Source: Candidatus Hydrogenedentota bacterium (GTDB taxonomy: Bacteria; Hydrogenedentota; Hydrogenedentia; Hydrogenedentales; SLHB01). Taken from it: a stretch of 45,281 nt of DNA. Shown here in pieces: positions 1 through 7,340 of the stretch; position 1 is the stretch's first letter; each line of letters starts with the position of its first letter. The stretch is taken from the NCBI GenBank assembly GCA_019695095.1, contig JAIBAQ010000027.1, positions 1 through 45,281 on the forward strand, given 5' to 3'. The notes under the pieces were generated by a model, which was not told the DNA's origin, did not search any database, and worked only from the letters and a program-made list of their open reading frames with translations. The position numbers and the translations under genes are program-made.

Positions 1-2
1 TC

Positions 3-242
3 GACGAGACTTCCGGCGACGTGACGACGCTGGAAGGAACAATCAACACAACGGCGAACACAGTCACGGTGACAACGCCGTCGTTTAGCGTGTTTGTCGT
101 GGCGCAGAGCGGTGATCTGCCCGGCGTACCAATGAAACCGTGGACGGCAATGATGCTGGTACTCACTCTGATGGCGTCAGGCATCACATTCTTAAGGACT
201 ACGCGCGCATGCGAAAGGCGGGAGAAAAGTATCGCACGATAG
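3..242 (+). CDS. C-terminal fragment of an exported protein with sorting-like tail (partial)
   Basis: An open frame enters from the left edge (codons in phase with position 3) and stops with TAG at 240-242, so only the last 79 residues are visible and the true start lies outside the window. The visible part first reads as a beta-strand-rich segment (NTVTVTTPSFSVFVVA), of the type seen at the end of extracellular domains. It is followed by a VPMKPW motif, a hydrophobic stretch of about 20 residues and a basic end (RTTRACERREKSIAR). That layout of short Pro/Trp motif, membrane helix and positive tail is the layout of PEP-CTERM/IPTL-CTERM type C-terminal sorting signals. The exact family is not identified. 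The protein was probably exported and anchored or processed at its C-terminus. The same layout recurs at the end of the heme protein at 27075-29984. Confidence 0.6.
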   Translation, partial: DETSGDVTTLEGTINTTANTVTVTTPSFSVFVVAQSGDLPGVPMKPWTAMMLVLTLMASGITFLRTTRACERREKSIAR

Positions 243-916
243 ACCGTATAGAATGGGCCAACATTCAAAATAGGACTTACCAGACTGTCTGCGGGAACTG
301 ACGTCGGCCAGCCGGATACCGTGGAGCCTTTTGGCTGTGAGAATCGTACAACAAAAGATGCAAGCGAATAACGGTGGAGAACTCAAGCGCCATTGCTAGA
401 CTCTTTGAAGCGGATCAATCACCGGCTCGTGAACCAGTAAGAAGTGGCAGTGAGTTGCTGATAACAAGTGGAATGAGGTGTACAGGTCGACGCGTCCAGG
501 CGTGTGATTAATTGGACACAGAAAAGCACACGCTAACGTTCACGGTACACCAAGTGGGAAGTAACGCAAAGAAATCATAAGCGGCACGCACAACTCTGCG
601 CGCCGTCTAAACTTAAATGGTAGGGGGGTAGGATTCATACCTGCGACCTTCGGTCTGTGATGATCTTAACCCGTTCCAGCACAAGTACTTGCAAAATACA
701 TAACTTGCAACAACCGAGCGAGACACACTCGCCCCTCACGACATGCCTATGTTAATCACTTTCACCAAGGTCGCCAATTTGCAGGTTTCAAACTGAGTAT
801 TGCCCAGTCTGTCGTTGGCCCCCGTAGAAGAGTCATGGACTCATGCCTGCTGTGCCTCGAGGGGGTCTTTACCTCCCAACGGTCTGTCCACACCTGTCTA
901 CGTGTTGAGCGATTTT
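243..916. other. non-coding stretch with no recognisable gene
   Basis: No frame here has a convincing start, ribosome-binding site or recognisable protein. The stretch separates the end of the surface protein gene from the sugar regulator. Two things can be picked out: a tRNA-like remnant around 618-690 on the minus strand, and a copy of the sequence AATCACTTT at 754-762, which matches one half of the palindrome just before the regulator gene. A short inverted repeat (GAGTC-ATG-GACTC) is also present near 830-842. The rest looks like decayed sequence. Confidence 0.5.
618..690 (-). pseudogene. tRNA-like remnant (3' half)
   Basis: Read on the minus strand, 618-655 closely follows the 3' half of the intact initiator tRNA at 14874-14950: AAGGTCG, then an AGGT..GAATCCTACCCCC block, then a CTACCA end with encoded CCA. 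The T-loop is damaged (TATGAAT in place of TTCGAAT), the acceptor strand is one base short, and no D-arm or matching 5' acceptor strand can be found. Counting back from the variable loop, the presumed anticodon loop is ATCACAG, which would give anticodon CAC, but the anticodon stem pairs poorly. It is therefore a broken tRNA or a tRNA end left by an integration event, not a functional gene. The 5' boundary is a guess. Confidence 0.5.
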
Positions 917-932
917 AATCACTTTGGTGATT
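917..932. promoter_or_regulatory. palindromic operator upstream of the DeoR-family gene
   Basis: AATCAC-TTTG-GTGATT is a perfect 6-bp inverted repeat with a 4-base spacer, lying 4 bp upstream of the TTGACA box of the regulator promoter. Its first half, with the adjoining TTT, recurs at 754-762. Position and symmetry suggest the binding site of the DeoR-type repressor for its own control. Inference only. Confidence 0.5.
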
Positions 933-936
933 GATA

Positions 937-963
937 TTGACACGTTATGGCTTTATATATAGA
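937..963 (+). promoter_or_regulatory. sigma-70-like promoter of the DeoR-family gene
   Basis: TTGACA (937-942) is followed after 15 bases by TATAGA (958-963). The spacing is a little short. Transcription would begin near 970, inside the upstream in-frame extension of the regulator frame. This supports the start at 1010 rather than at 947. Confidence 0.5.
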
Positions 964-1009
964 CTTCAATCAGTGTCGGTCATTCAAATTCAAACGCAGG
1001 GAAGTTTCC

Positions 1010-1834
1010 ATGCTTCGACACGAGCGTCATAGGCATATCCTGGCATATTTGACCGAGCACGATGCGATGTCTGTGGAAACAGCGGTCCTGCTGCTCAAGA
1101 CCAGTCCTGCCACTGTGCGACGCGATTTCAATGACTTGGCGCGCCAGCATTTGGCAGTCCGCACCCACGGCGGAATAGGTACGGCAAGGATCTCCACTGG
1201 CGACATGGTGCCCTTTTGGTGCCGTGAAGATCAGTACTCGAAAGAGAAGTCCGCGATAGCGAAGGAAACGGCCTCGCTCTTGAAGCCAAATGACATTGTC
1301 ATGATTGATGGCGGGACTACGACCTTTTACTTGGCCGACCATCTTCCACAATTTCCACTTCGAGTAATTACAAATTCCATACGGTTGGCCGTGGCGATAG
1401 ATGAGCGGTGGAGCAGCGACCCGGGACCTGAATTATTTCTTACAGGCGGTTATATCTACCCGCAGTCCGGTGTGCTTATCGGTCCTCAGGCGACCGCGTC
1501 ATTCGCTCGGTACCACGCCGACTGGGCCTTCATGTCCGTAGGGGGCATTTGCTCCAGCGGCATCCATAACACGAACGAGTTCGTCGTTGAAAACCAGCTT
1601 GCCATGATCGAGAGAGCCGAACGCGTGATTATCATGGCGGATCATAGCAAGATTGGCTCCATGTCCATGTGCCGTGTCTGTGGATTGGACCGAATTCACA
1701 CGCTAATCACGGACAGACACCCGTCGACGGTCTTCGCGCTGAAACAACTTGAGAGCGAAGGGCTTCGGATCATCACGGTAGAACCCGGTGCGCTTTCGAG
1801 TCGAGCGCGGATAGCAAGAGCAGCGGACAAGTAA
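1010..1834 (+). CDS. DeoR-family transcriptional regulator
   Basis: This is a 274-residue protein of usual length for DeoR/GlpR sugar-phosphate-responsive repressors. The N-terminus (RHRHILAYLTEHDAMSVE, then TSPATVRRDFNDLARQ) is the DeoR winged helix-turn-helix, with the typical TVRRDFNDL recognition helix. The C-terminal part has the DeoRC sugar-phosphate sensor motifs IMIDGGTTTFYLADHL, ITNSIRLAVAI and MADHSKIG. The frame is open from 947, but the ATG at 1010 has an AGGGAAG ribosome-binding site at 998-1004, and the predicted promoter overlaps the upstream extension. It heads a run of glycoside hydrolase and transporter genes on the same strand. It most likely represses that locus in the absence of an intracellular sugar phosphate, and the palindrome at 917-932 suggests autoregulation. 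The inducer cannot be read from the sequence. Confidence 0.9.
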   Translation: MLRHERHRHILAYLTEHDAMSVETAVLLLKTSPATVRRDFNDLARQHLAVRTHGGIGTARISTGDMVPFWCREDQYSKEKSAIAKETASLLKPNDIVMIDGGTTTFYLADHLPQFPLRVITNSIRLAVAIDERWSSDPGPELFLTGGYIYPQSGVLIGPQATASFARYHADWAFMSVGGICSSGIHNTNEFVVENQLAMIERAERVIIMADHSKIGSMSMCRVCGLDRIHTLITDRHPSTVFALKQLESEGLRIITVEPGALSSRARIARAADK

Positions 1835-1919
1835 AGCGTGCGCTATTGTGCCGCCTTGCATCCTTCCGAATTCGAAAGGGCATCGGATGGGTCCTGTGTA
1901 ATCTCAAGGAGTGTGATTA

Positions 1920-2144
1920 ATGCCCGAACATCCATATACGAAGCTGCTGGAAGAACTTGATGGTGCCTGCTACGTGCGATTCGACAAGCCGCGCAAGTTG
2001 GTCCTCGCGTGGAAAGGCCGTACGCGCGTCGAGGTCTACAACATGGAAGGGGCATGCGTGGATTTCTTTCGCGTGCCCGGAGATGGGCCTGTCGAGGTCG
2101 TTCAGGATGCCATCGAGGAATATATGGCCACTGACCAAACCTGA
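1920..2144 (+). CDS. small hypothetical protein (74 aa)
   Basis: A short frame with a good ribosome-binding site (AAGGAG at 1906-1911, 8 bases before the ATG). It lies 85 bp after the regulator and 67 bp before the ceramidase-like gene, so it looks like a real cistron. The product is small, soluble and mixed alpha/beta, with no signal peptide, membrane segment or cysteine pair. It begins MPEHPYTKLLEELDGACYV and has alternating charged and hydrophobic residues with a central VEVYNMEGACVDFFRVPG stretch. I do not recognise a family. Its place between regulator and enzyme genes suggests an accessory role in the same locus, but nothing in the sequence defines it. Confidence 0.6.
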   Translation: MPEHPYTKLLEELDGACYVRFDKPRKLVLAWKGRTRVEVYNMEGACVDFFRVPGDGPVEVVQDAIEEYMATDQT

Positions 2145-2211
2145 GCTAGAACACGAAGTACGGATGAAGCACTCCACGTAGTACCTATCGAATGCTCTGA
2201 GGAGAACGATT

Positions 2212-3543
2212 ATGGAAGAAGCATGGGAAAGCCGAGCGCTTGACATGCGTGAGGCTGCCCGCGCTGCGAGCAGGAAACTTCGGGCGGAACTACTCATGCC
2301 GGGTTCGAGGGCAGATGTTCCTGCCGGGATGCGCGCCGGCGTGGCTACCGCGGATATCACCCCCGAAGGCCCAGTGTATTTGGACGGCTATTGGAGTGAC
2401 CGGCTTTCGACTAGGGTCAATGATAGGCTCCAGGTTAAGGCAATGGTTATCGATGACGGCTATACGCGTGTGGCTTTGGTCGTCGTGGATCTAATCGCAT
2501 ACTTCTATCTCTGGGTCGAGCGTGTGCGTTCATTGCAGACATCCGTGTCGCCGCAGAATGTAGTGATCTGTACAACGCACACGCACAGCTGCCCCTGTAT
2601 CCTGGGCATGTTTGGACCTCCGGGGGCCGTTGACCAAGCGTACGTTGACCGTGTCGGCGAGACCATCGCAAAGACAATTGACAAGGCGGCCGATCAACTT
2701 GTACCCGTCAAAATAGGGTTCGGTACAGCCAAGCTTCCGTTCGATGGAGTCGAGATTCCCTCGTTCGCGCGCAATTGGCATAACCCCGGTGTCATGGACA
2801 CCGATGTGCTGCTGATGCGTGTTGTCGATGACGCATCGGATAAGGCTATCGCCAATGTGGTGAACCTCGGGAATCATCCCGATGTGCTCGGGGACCAATC
2901 AACCCTGGTTTCGGCCGACTTCTTTGCGTATGTGTACGACGACATTACGCGCGAACTCGGCGGAGAAACGCTCGTGTTCCAGCGCGCCCTAGGTGGGGTC
3001 GAGCCAATTCCACAAGGGGTAAACGAACCTGATGCCATGGAGCCGGCACTGCGCGCCGTCGCCGGAGTGGCCACCAGCGCCGTACTTCGTGCAGCCGGCG
3101 CACTTGAATGGTGCGTCCGGCCTCGCCTGACGTACCGTCGTGTGCCGACTGCTTTCCCCGTGACCTCCGGCGAGGTACTGAAGGCGCATGCGCTTGGGCT
3201 TTTGCCGGTGGACGCCGCCGATGGCGTGCAGCACAACGAAATGTGCCTGATCGAGATCGGTGCGGCGCAGTTCCTCACAGTGCCCGGGGAACCCCACCCG
3301 GAAGTCGTCTCGAAGCTAACAAGCATGATGCCGGCGAAGTATCCCTTCGTGGTCGCGATGGCCAACGACGAGATCGGCTATGTCGTCGCTCAAGAAATTT
3401 TCAATCGTGCAGGCATTCAGGAATTGCTGTCCGCAGGTTCAGACAACGAACGCGTGGTGTTGTCCGCGGCGCGCACCTTGTTAGGAGTTGATTCGCTGGT
3501 GACACCTGTCGAGCTACAACGATTGTGTGGAACGCACAAATGA
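2212..3543 (+). CDS. neutral/alkaline non-lysosomal ceramidase-like protein
   Basis: A 443-residue protein matching only the N-terminal catalytic region of the neutral ceramidase family (full-length members are about 650-750 residues). Visible family marks are AGVATADITPEG near residues 42-53, the zinc motif HTHS at 123-126 and GNHPDVL around His222. The segment that carries the catalytic serine in true ceramidases corresponds here to VFQRALGGVEPIP, which has no serine, and the usual HTHSGP reads HTHSCP. The metal site seems kept while ceramide hydrolysis is doubtful; such short forms are common near sulfatase and glycosidase genes with unknown substrates. There is no signal peptide, so it should be cytoplasmic. 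The ATG at 2212 has a GAGGAG site upstream. It probably forms a transcription unit with the transporter 29 bp downstream. Confidence 0.82.
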   Translation: MEEAWESRALDMREAARAASRKLRAELLMPGSRADVPAGMRAGVATADITPEGPVYLDGYWSDRLSTRVNDRLQVKAMVIDDGYTRVALVVVDLIAYFYLWVERVRSLQTSVSPQNVVICTTHTHSCPCILGMFGPPGAVDQAYVDRVGETIAKTIDKAADQLVPVKIGFGTAKLPFDGVEIPSFARNWHNPGVMDTDVLLMRVVDDASDKAIANVVNLGNHPDVLGDQSTLVSADFFAYVYDDITRELGGETLVFQRALGGVEPIPQGVNEPDAMEPALRAVAGVATSAVLRAAGALEWCVRPRLTYRRVPTAFPVTSGEVLKAHALGLLPVDAADGVQHNEMCLIEIGAAQFLTVPGEPHPEVVSKLTSMMPAKYPFVVAMANDEIGYVVAQEIFNRAGIQELLSAGSDNERVVLSAARTLLGVDSLVTPVELQRLCGTHK

Positions 3544-3572
3544 CTTCTTGGTCCGCCGATTAGGTTTTCAAT

Positions 3573-4967
3573 GTGTTGAACAGCACGGAAAATACAGAGG
3601 ACAGTGCGTCGGATGTTGTTCCGTGGAAGACCGGCCTGGCCTTCATGTTTGCGGCCGTGGCCGTTCAGTTGTCCATGGAATACATCAATCAGTATGGGCC
3701 CTACTTCCTGCACCCTCCGGATGGTACGGGGCGTACAGCCTATCTCGGGCTAAGTCTCATCGGGGTAGCATTCTTCGCAGGCCGCGCGCTGGACGCGCTC
3801 AGCGATATTTTTGTCGGCGCCTGGTCAGATGGCTGCCGGGAGGGACGGCGCTACGTCGGTATTCTTGGCCGGCGCCGCCCGTTTATTTTTTGGGGTTCCT
3901 TACCGCTCGTCGCGACCAGCATCCTGTTCTGGATGCCGCCAGACAATCATCCTTCCGCGGCAAACTTCATCCATGTAGCGGTACTGCTTCAATTGCACTG
4001 GACCGCGCTTACGCTCTGCGCCGTGCCGATGATGGCGCTTGTACCCGAAGTTGCGGCAACACCGCGCGCTCGCACACGGCTGGGCGCCTGGATCGGCGCC
4101 GGTACGACCATCGGTGTGCTCGCGGCTATTGCCCTTGCGGGCGAGGGCATCGCCGCTTTGGACTCGGCACGCCACACCGCGCAGGGCGGCTTTTCCGCGG
4201 TAGGCTACCAGTGCGTTGCGGCGATTCTCGCCGTGGTTTCTGTACTTGGCTTTCAGGGGCTCGTGTGGAGTGTGCGTGAGCCACTACGCTCTGGACCGCC
4301 GCCAACCGCGCTGGGCTGGCCTGTCGTGCGCGGCGCACTTCGCAATCGCATCTTTCTCAACTACCTGCTTGTCTTTGCGCTGTTCAATATTGGTTTTCTG
4401 GCCCCGCAGCGCGTTCTGCCCCATTGGATCGAAACCGCATTACGCGGGGACGAGGGGACGATGGCCGAGGTGATGGTACCGTTCATGATTACTTCGCTAG
4501 CCGCATCCGCGGCTGCTCCGCTGCTGTCCCGATGGTTCTCGACCCGCGGGGTCCTTTTCTCTGCCCTTGGTATAGTGACAGTCTCGCTGCCGTTCATGTA
4601 TCCGATAGGCCATGCCGATGCCGATCCCCTAGTCAAGCTGCGCTGGGCGCAGGTCCTTTTCGCGTGTTCCGGCGTCGGCAACGGACTGCTTTACGTCGTT
4701 ATCTTTCCGCTTATCGGCGCGATTGTCGATGCCGAGGAGCGGCGCACCGGAGCGCGAAACGACGCGGTGTACTTTGCGTTCAACAACATCACGTGGAAAG
4801 CGGGGATTGCCGTGAGCATTGTGCTTGCCACCTTCCTGCTCGATCGCTTTGGAAATGCCGTCGACCGCCCTGAGGGCATTTACCTCGTGGGGCCGATGGG
4901 TGGACTCTTTGGCCTCTTGGCCATCGCGACAGCATGGAAGTTTCCGGTTACGGACTCGAAGGGTTAG
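3573..4967 (+). CDS. GPH-family (MFS_2) sugar:cation symporter
   Basis: A 464-residue polytopic membrane protein with about 12 predicted helices. The loop after the second helix pair (GRALDALSDIFVGAWSDG, then GRRRPFIFWGSLPL) is the signature of the glycoside-pentoside-hexuronide/melibiose-type carriers, which move sugars or sugar acids with Na+ or H+. A second charged loop (EERRTGARNDAVYFAFNNITWKAG region) also fits this family. The chosen start is GTG at 3573, 29 bp after the ceramidase-like gene. An ATG two bases upstream is out of frame, and the ribosome-binding site is weak. It is likely the inner-membrane uptake system for sugars released by the neighbouring hydrolases. The substrate cannot be told from the sequence. 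Confidence 0.85.
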   Translation: MLNSTENTEDSASDVVPWKTGLAFMFAAVAVQLSMEYINQYGPYFLHPPDGTGRTAYLGLSLIGVAFFAGRALDALSDIFVGAWSDGCREGRRYVGILGRRRPFIFWGSLPLVATSILFWMPPDNHPSAANFIHVAVLLQLHWTALTLCAVPMMALVPEVAATPRARTRLGAWIGAGTTIGVLAAIALAGEGIAALDSARHTAQGGFSAVGYQCVAAILAVVSVLGFQGLVWSVREPLRSGPPPTALGWPVVRGALRNRIFLNYLLVFALFNIGFLAPQRVLPHWIETALRGDEGTMAEVMVPFMITSLAASAAAPLLSRWFSTRGVLFSALGIVTVSLPFMYPIGHADADPLVKLRWAQVLFACSGVGNGLLYVVIFPLIGAIVDAEERRTGARNDAVYFAFNNITWKAGIAVSIVLATFLLDRFGNAVDRPEGIYLVGPMGGLFGLLAIATAWKFPVTDSKG

Positions 4968-5037
4968 TGCTAGTGTGTAGATGGTTCTGCGGCAAGGTCC
5001 ACGAGGCTGGTGAAAGACACCCGAGAGAAACGCACAT

Positions 5038-5289
5038 ATGGAAAGAAGAGAACTGCTACGAGGGATTGGCGCGACCGCGGTCATACTTGGTTCAGGAGGC
5101 ATTGCCTTCGAGGCCGGGCAAAACGTTCGTGCAGCGGACCAAACACCGGCGCGGACATGGTCCCCATTTCTGAGGGCCCGTAGGATGGTCTCAAAGCGAA
5201 GTGAACCAGGAGGGCACGGAATGGGGTACGACGTCACGGCTGTGCCGGCAACTCGCCGTGACGCTAAATATGAAGGAAAACGCAGAGCC
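5038..5289 (+). other. in-frame Tat-leader-like remnant ahead of the next gene
   Basis: Positions 5038-5289 are open and in frame with the following secreted protein. They encode MERRELLRGIGATAVILGSG, a typical twin-arginine leader (RR, hydrophobic core), then about 45 polar residues without a clear fold, ending just before a second, Sec-type signal peptide that starts at 5290. A GAGAGA site precedes the ATG at 5038. Two stacked leaders are not a normal design. I read this as the start of a lost Tat-exported protein gene fused by deletion to the next gene, although translation from 5038 cannot be excluded. Confidence 0.45.
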
Positions 5290-7329
5290 ATGATTTCAAA
5301 CGTATTTAAGACAGTTCTTGTATCGGGGTTTGCCATTCTTTCCTCGGCTGTAGCGGACAATCAGCATCTCGATATCGCAGGTATTTCCCTCACGCCGCAC
5401 GTTATGGCGGATTCTATGCGGTACGCCAGGGATCCCGAGCCTGCGGTCGGTGCGCGAGTGCAATTGTTCCTGCGCAACGCGGGGACGACTGACGCCAAGA
5501 CACTCGTCATTGACAAAGACTCCAGGGTATTGTTTGACGGCAAGGCTCCAGCGGAACTGCTTGATGCCCGTGCCTGGTCCTGGCACGACACGCCTTCAGC
5601 CAGGCCAAATGAAGAGACCGCGTTGCCACCGGGAGCGTTAACGGTTTGGACATTCAATAGCAGAACGGCCCGGTTCGGGCCCGGAGGTCGCGTGCCTCTT
5701 GAATTCGGGCCGGAAAATAGTCCGTGGCTCGCCAAGGAGTTGGCGCTCGATAAACCGGGCTGTTGGCTGTCCGCCGTAACTTTTCTCGGGCCGGATTCAA
5801 GTATTCAGCCCGACCAGATGATAGTCCACGTCGCCAACGCTTCGGATACGGCACTGGATATACGATCATGCCGTTTGTGGTTGCCTCCAGACCCGAAATC
5901 GCCCCGCGTGCTGCTTGCACAGGCTAGCCTGTCTCCTGAGAATTTCAACGGTCACACGACGATTCCGCCCGGTGACCGGGGCGGCTTTATGGTCAGGACG
6001 GGTCCACTTCCTCTCACTTACGCAGCGATAGAGGTTGAACTGGCACGCGCGGGAGGCGAGACTCTTTCCGTCTGGGCGTATCTACGAATCAAGCCAGAAC
6101 GGTTTGACATCTCCGGCGGTTGGGTAAATGGCAATGGCAACCCGGTAACGCACGAGGTCTTCCTTAAGGCCCTCAAGCGACTCTATGTCAATACGGCCCA
6201 TCTTCTGGTCACACCGGGGTACAGCGATACTCCTCTTTACGAGCGATATCCATTGAAGTATTTCGGAGCGATTAAACCCCTTGAGATCTATGACACAGAC
6301 GCGATGCTCCCTAAGATTCATGGGGTCGAATTCCTGGGCGAGCCCCAATACGGCGGCGGCCGTCCCGTTCTGCCACAAGAAGTCTGGACCGAATTGCACC
6401 CATACACGACGACCCGACTGGCAACGACAGTAACGCACAGCGAAGAGCGAATATGGCGGGACTACGCGGGACTCAGCGACTTTCCGCACTATGATGCCTA
6501 CCGGGTTACGGCGCCCTCGGCCGACGCGTGGCGCAAGTACGAACGATGGGGCAAAGATGTGAGGATAGGTTGGGGCGCACCCCTGGAGACAATTGGAGAT
6601 ATGTGCCGGTCCCTTCGTGAATTGAACCGGCCCATGCCGTGCGCCATATGGTCCCAGGGGCCGCACGAAGGCTGGGAACAGTACGGCGGACGAAAGCGGA
6701 CCTCTCCGACCCCGGACGAGATTCGAATGCAGGCCTACCACGCCATCTCTACGCGGATCACATCCCTCTACTGGTTCAACTTGAGCTTAAAGACCTTGAC
6801 GATGTGGCGCGACACCCTCGACGAAGTAGGCCGCATAGGGCGTGAATTGAGGATGATTGATGAATTCCTTCTTGAAGGAGATGCGTACCAGTTTGAACGG
6901 CTGACCCGTGGCAAGAAACCAGACTGGGACCTTGCATCGGTCTGCGGGCCCCGCGCGGCGCTTCTGTTCGCTCTGGACTTGGACTACGTTCCCGACCGGG
7001 ACGAAAAAGTATTCAAATTCGGCGAACCGCGGAGTGCCAAATGGCGCTTCCAGTTGCCGACGTACTTCGGTGAAGTGAAGGACGTCTTTCGCCTGGACGC
7101 CGACGGGCTGTATGACACGAATTGGTCCCGCAAGGGCTCCGCGGTAGAGATCCGTGAGAAAGCGAGCCGTGCAGCCATTTATGTTGTGTCGCCGGACGCC
7201 AGCCTACGCTCCTCATTAGAGGCGAAGCGACAACGCCTCGTTGCGGCTGAGGATGCGCTGCAATTTGATCCTGCGCGAAATGACGCGGACTTTCAGCAGC
7301 TGGTCGAGTTGCTGCAGTCCTTGAAATAA
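5290..7329 (+). CDS. secreted glycoside-hydrolase-like protein (putative TIM barrel)
   Basis: A 679-residue protein starting at ATG 5290, with AAGGAA at 5273-5278 and a Sec signal peptide (MISNVFKTVLVSGFAILSSA). The N-terminal third is beta-rich, like an immunoglobulin-type domain. The middle part (from about IKPERFDISGGW on) looks like an (alpha/beta)8 barrel with a DIGWGAPLETIGDMC-like strand-helix and an IWSQGPHEGWEQYGG segment that could supply a catalytic glutamate. The C-terminal part reads like a beta-sandwich of the kind that follows many glycosidase barrels. I cannot assign a numbered GH family; the call rests on architecture and on the flanking GH30, GH29 and GHL6 genes. The gene ends 11 bp before the GH30 gene, so the two are probably co-transcribed. 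The frame stays open upstream to 5038. Confidence 0.6.
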   Translation: MISNVFKTVLVSGFAILSSAVADNQHLDIAGISLTPHVMADSMRYARDPEPAVGARVQLFLRNAGTTDAKTLVIDKDSRVLFDGKAPAELLDARAWSWHDTPSARPNEETALPPGALTVWTFNSRTARFGPGGRVPLEFGPENSPWLAKELALDKPGCWLSAVTFLGPDSSIQPDQMIVHVANASDTALDIRSCRLWLPPDPKSPRVLLAQASLSPENFNGHTTIPPGDRGGFMVRTGPLPLTYAAIEVELARAGGETLSVWAYLRIKPERFDISGGWVNGNGNPVTHEVFLKALKRLYVNTAHLLVTPGYSDTPLYERYPLKYFGAIKPLEIYDTDAMLPKIHGVEFLGEPQYGGGRPVLPQEVWTELHPYTTTRLATTVTHSEERIWRDYAGLSDFPHYDAYRVTAPSADAWRKYERWGKDVRIGWGAPLETIGDMCRSLRELNRPMPCAIWSQGPHEGWEQYGGRKRTSPTPDEIRMQAYHAISTRITSLYWFNLSLKTLTMWRDTLDEVGRIGRELRMIDEFLLEGDAYQFERLTRGKKPDWDLASVCGPRAALLFALDLDYVPDRDEKVFKFGEPRSAKWRFQLPTYFGEVKDVFRLDADGLYDTNWSRKGSAVEIREKASRAAIYVVSPDASLRSSLEAKRQRLVAAEDALQFDPARNDADFQQLVELLQSLK

Positions 7330-7340
7330 AGGAGAAAGCC

